A DNA stretch of 6,490 nucleotides from assembly GCA_964213345.1 (NCBI GenBank), contig CAXOVX010000019.1, positions 1-6,490 on the forward strand, given 5' to 3'. The translations under genes were made by a program, and so were the position numbers. Numbering within the stretch: the stretch's first letter is position 1; every line of letters starts with the position of its first letter. The notes under the pieces are model-generated. The model had not been told where the DNA came from, made no database searches, and saw nothing but the letters and a program-made list of their open reading frames with translations. The DNA is from CAXOVX01 sp964213345 (GTDB lineage Bacteria > Pseudomonadota > Alphaproteobacteria > Rickettsiales > Midichloriaceae). Shown piece after piece: positions 5,133 through 6,490 of this stretch.

Positions 5133-5855
5133 ATGAGCAAAGATTTGTGCAATTCAGGTAAAGTTGGTGGCGTATTTGTCTCTCTTTTTTTTGGTTTGCT
5201 GCTAGTGGTATTGCCACAGGGGGTTGCTTTTGCTATGAACTTAGAGGAGATAAAAGTTTATGCCAAAAAAGAGCTACAAATAAACGGGAAAAGTGCTGAT
5301 ATTGCGTTATATTCGCAGAGTCCTCATCTAAAATACCTCGAAAATCATGAAGATTTGAGTCTTGTATTCGCAAAGTTGTTGCAGGCAAATAAAGTGCTGT
5401 TGATGATAGAGGACTCAGAGGGAAGGCAGTACGAATTAAACGGAACTATTAAGCAGATTTCAGAGGTAATAGCATCTAAAAGAGATATTGGAGTAGGTGA
5501 AGTTCTAAATCCAGAAGATTTCTATATTGCAACACTTCCAGAAGTTAACAAAAATTGTACATACCTTACACAAACCGACCTAGAGAAATTTGCAACAAAC
5601 AAAAAAATCGTGAGGCGTAAACTTTTTGCTAATAAGCCTGTGCGTACTTCTGATATTGAAGCAGAATTAGTGATAAGAAGGGGACAAGTTGTGACGCTTC
5701 AGTTACATAAGCATAACTTGACTATAGAAACAACAGGAGTATGCTTAGAACCTGGTAGTGTCGGTAGCACGATAAAAGTTAAGAACCAAGATAGCAGCAA
5801 GGTGCTCCAAGGTGTTGTAGTTAGTGAGGGTGTTGTGTCTGTATTGAATAAGTAA
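5133..5855 (+). CDS. flgA: Flagellar P-ring assembly chaperone FlgA
   Basis: FlgA is a periplasmic chaperone required to assemble FlgI into the P ring around the rod. The 240-residue product starts with a Sec signal peptide: a hydrophobic core at about residues 13-29 and a likely cleavage site after AFA (34). The mature N-terminal half is poorly conserved, as usual for the family. The C-terminal half holds the SAF/FlgA domain: RDIGVGEVLNPEDFYI (117-132), the KKIVRRKLFANKPVRTSDIE stretch (157-176), then IRRGQVVTLQLHKHNLTIET and the VLEGVVxxxGxV-like ending (about 224-236). No clear Shine-Dalgarno precedes ATG 5133 (only AAAAAGA), and flgG stops 12 bp before it, so translational coupling is plausible. 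Gene order flgG-flgA-flgH supports the call. Confidence 0.92.
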   Translation: MSKDLCNSGKVGGVFVSLFFGLLLVVLPQGVAFAMNLEEIKVYAKKELQINGKSADIALYSQSPHLKYLENHEDLSLVFAKLLQANKVLLMIEDSEGRQYELNGTIKQISEVIASKRDIGVGEVLNPEDFYIATLPEVNKNCTYLTQTDLEKFATNKKIVRRKLFANKPVRTSDIEAELVIRRGQVVTLQLHKHNLTIETTGVCLEPGSVGSTIKVKNQDSSKVLQGVVVSEGVVSVLNK

Positions 5856-5869
5856 AATTGTTGTATAAT
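5856..5869 (+). promoter_or_regulatory. Possible internal promoter motif before flgH
   Basis: AATTGTTGTATAAT directly follows the flgA stop and ends in a perfect TATAAT (5864-5869). A start about 7 bp downstream would coincide with ATG 5876, which would give a nearly leaderless flgH transcript. The nearest -35-like sequence, TTGAAT (5844-5849), is only 14 bp away, so this is weak evidence. Confidence 0.25.
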
Positions 5870-5899
5870 CTGATGATGGATTCCAAAGATAGAGATGCA

Positions 5900-6490
5900 A
5901 TGATGAGTATTAGTTGCAAGTTTGTGGTGGTGTTTGCAGCCATATTAGTTCTTTCGGCGTGCGATATTATGACAGAGAATTTTTATAATGTCGGTAGAGC
6001 ACCTGAATTAAGCAAAGTTAACGTGTATGAAACTCGTTTTGATCCTGAGCGTGCTCAGGTTGAAGGCATCGCTAGAACTGATTACCATGAATATGTGGAA
6101 GGTGGTGGTACTGTCTACGACCAGGTTCACGGGAGAGCTAGCGATAATGTAAAAGCGCGAAAAACATCAAATAGTCTATGGCAACAAGGAGCGAGATCGT
6201 TTTTCAAGGGTCGTTCAGTTGGGGATATAGTGGCGATTATTGTTGAAATAAAAGATCAAGCTAAATTGGATAATGCTACTCAAAAAAATAAAAAAAGTGG
6301 GGCAAATTTGACTATACCACACTTATTTGGACTAGAAAGGAATATAAAAAACTTTGTGTCGGCACCTTCTACTGATACACCTCTCGTAGGATTGAGTTCA
6401 GGTGGTAATTCTATGGGCAGTGGACAAATTGATCGTAAAGAGCAGGTGAATACGACGATAGCAGCAACAATTATAAAGGTTTTGCCTAGT
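5900..6490 (+). CDS. flgH: Flagellar L-ring protein FlgH, 3' incomplete
   Basis: FlgH is an outer-membrane lipoprotein that forms the L ring, the bushing for the flagellar rod. The frame is open to the window edge without a stop; 197 codons are visible, so the C-terminus is missing. A lipoprotein signal is clear: Lys7, a hydrophobic stretch, then lipobox LSAC with Cys21 as the lipidation site. Family motifs follow: VGRAPELSKV just after the lipobox, SLWQQGARSFFKGRSVGDI in the middle, and GSGQIDRKEQVNTTIAATII followed by KVLP at the edge. I prefer ATG 5900 because it gives a normal short basic signal peptide. ATG 5876 in the same frame would add eight mostly charged residues, and neither has a strong Shine-Dalgarno. 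The gap after flgA is 44 bp. Confidence 0.93.
   Translation, partial: MMSISCKFVVVFAAILVLSACDIMTENFYNVGRAPELSKVNVYETRFDPERAQVEGIARTDYHEYVEGGGTVYDQVHGRASDNVKARKTSNSLWQQGARSFFKGRSVGDIVAIIVEIKDQAKLDNATQKNKKSGANLTIPHLFGLERNIKNFVSAPSTDTPLVGLSSGGNSMGSGQIDRKEQVNTTIAATIIKVLPS

Overview
This window looks like a slice of a small, IS-damaged alphaproteobacterial genome, most likely a Rickettsiales-type intracellular bacterium. The S5, L30 and L15 proteins read as alphaproteobacterial. The DNA is AT-rich, intergenic spacers are long, an IS982-type transposase is decayed, and ribosomal genes have been cut out of their usual operon. A flagellar rod/ring operon is also present. Among Rickettsiales, flagellar genes are known mainly from Midichloriaceae and a few protist symbionts, so that is my best guess at affiliation; it is inference.

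Layout. 1-974 (+) is an almost full-length IS982-family transposase broken by several frameshifts and stops. 975-1539 has no gene. It holds one copy of a dispersed repeat of about 125 bp (1118-1240), a near-consensus plus-strand sigma70-type promoter (1324-1352) bracketed by a 9-bp inverted repeat, an imperfect palindrome (1447-1483) and a plus-strand intrinsic terminator (1493-1520). Together these could make a small RNA of about 160 nt. 1540-3010 (-) holds rpsE, rpmD and rplO in the usual spc-operon order, but intact secY does not follow rplO and intact rplR does not precede rpsE. 3011-3533 is a divergent intergenic region with a 58-bp AT-rich palindrome and the second repeat copy (3364-3492), just ahead of the flagellar genes. 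3534-6490 (+) holds flgF, flgG, flgA and a 3'-incomplete flgH, the order typical of alphaproteobacterial flagellar clusters.

How the genes work together. rpsE, rpmD and rplO encode structural ribosomal proteins of the 30S (S5) and 50S (L30, L15) subunits. FlgF and FlgG build the proximal and distal rod, FlgA is the periplasmic chaperone for P-ring assembly, and FlgH is the outer-membrane L-ring lipoprotein. The four flagellar frames are intact within the window and keep family-diagnostic regions, so the apparatus appears to be under selection even though the flanking DNA is decaying. I found no tRNA, rRNA, CRISPR array or recognisable defence system. The most unusual items are the two-copy repeat, the candidate small RNA unit, and the excised spc-operon fragment.
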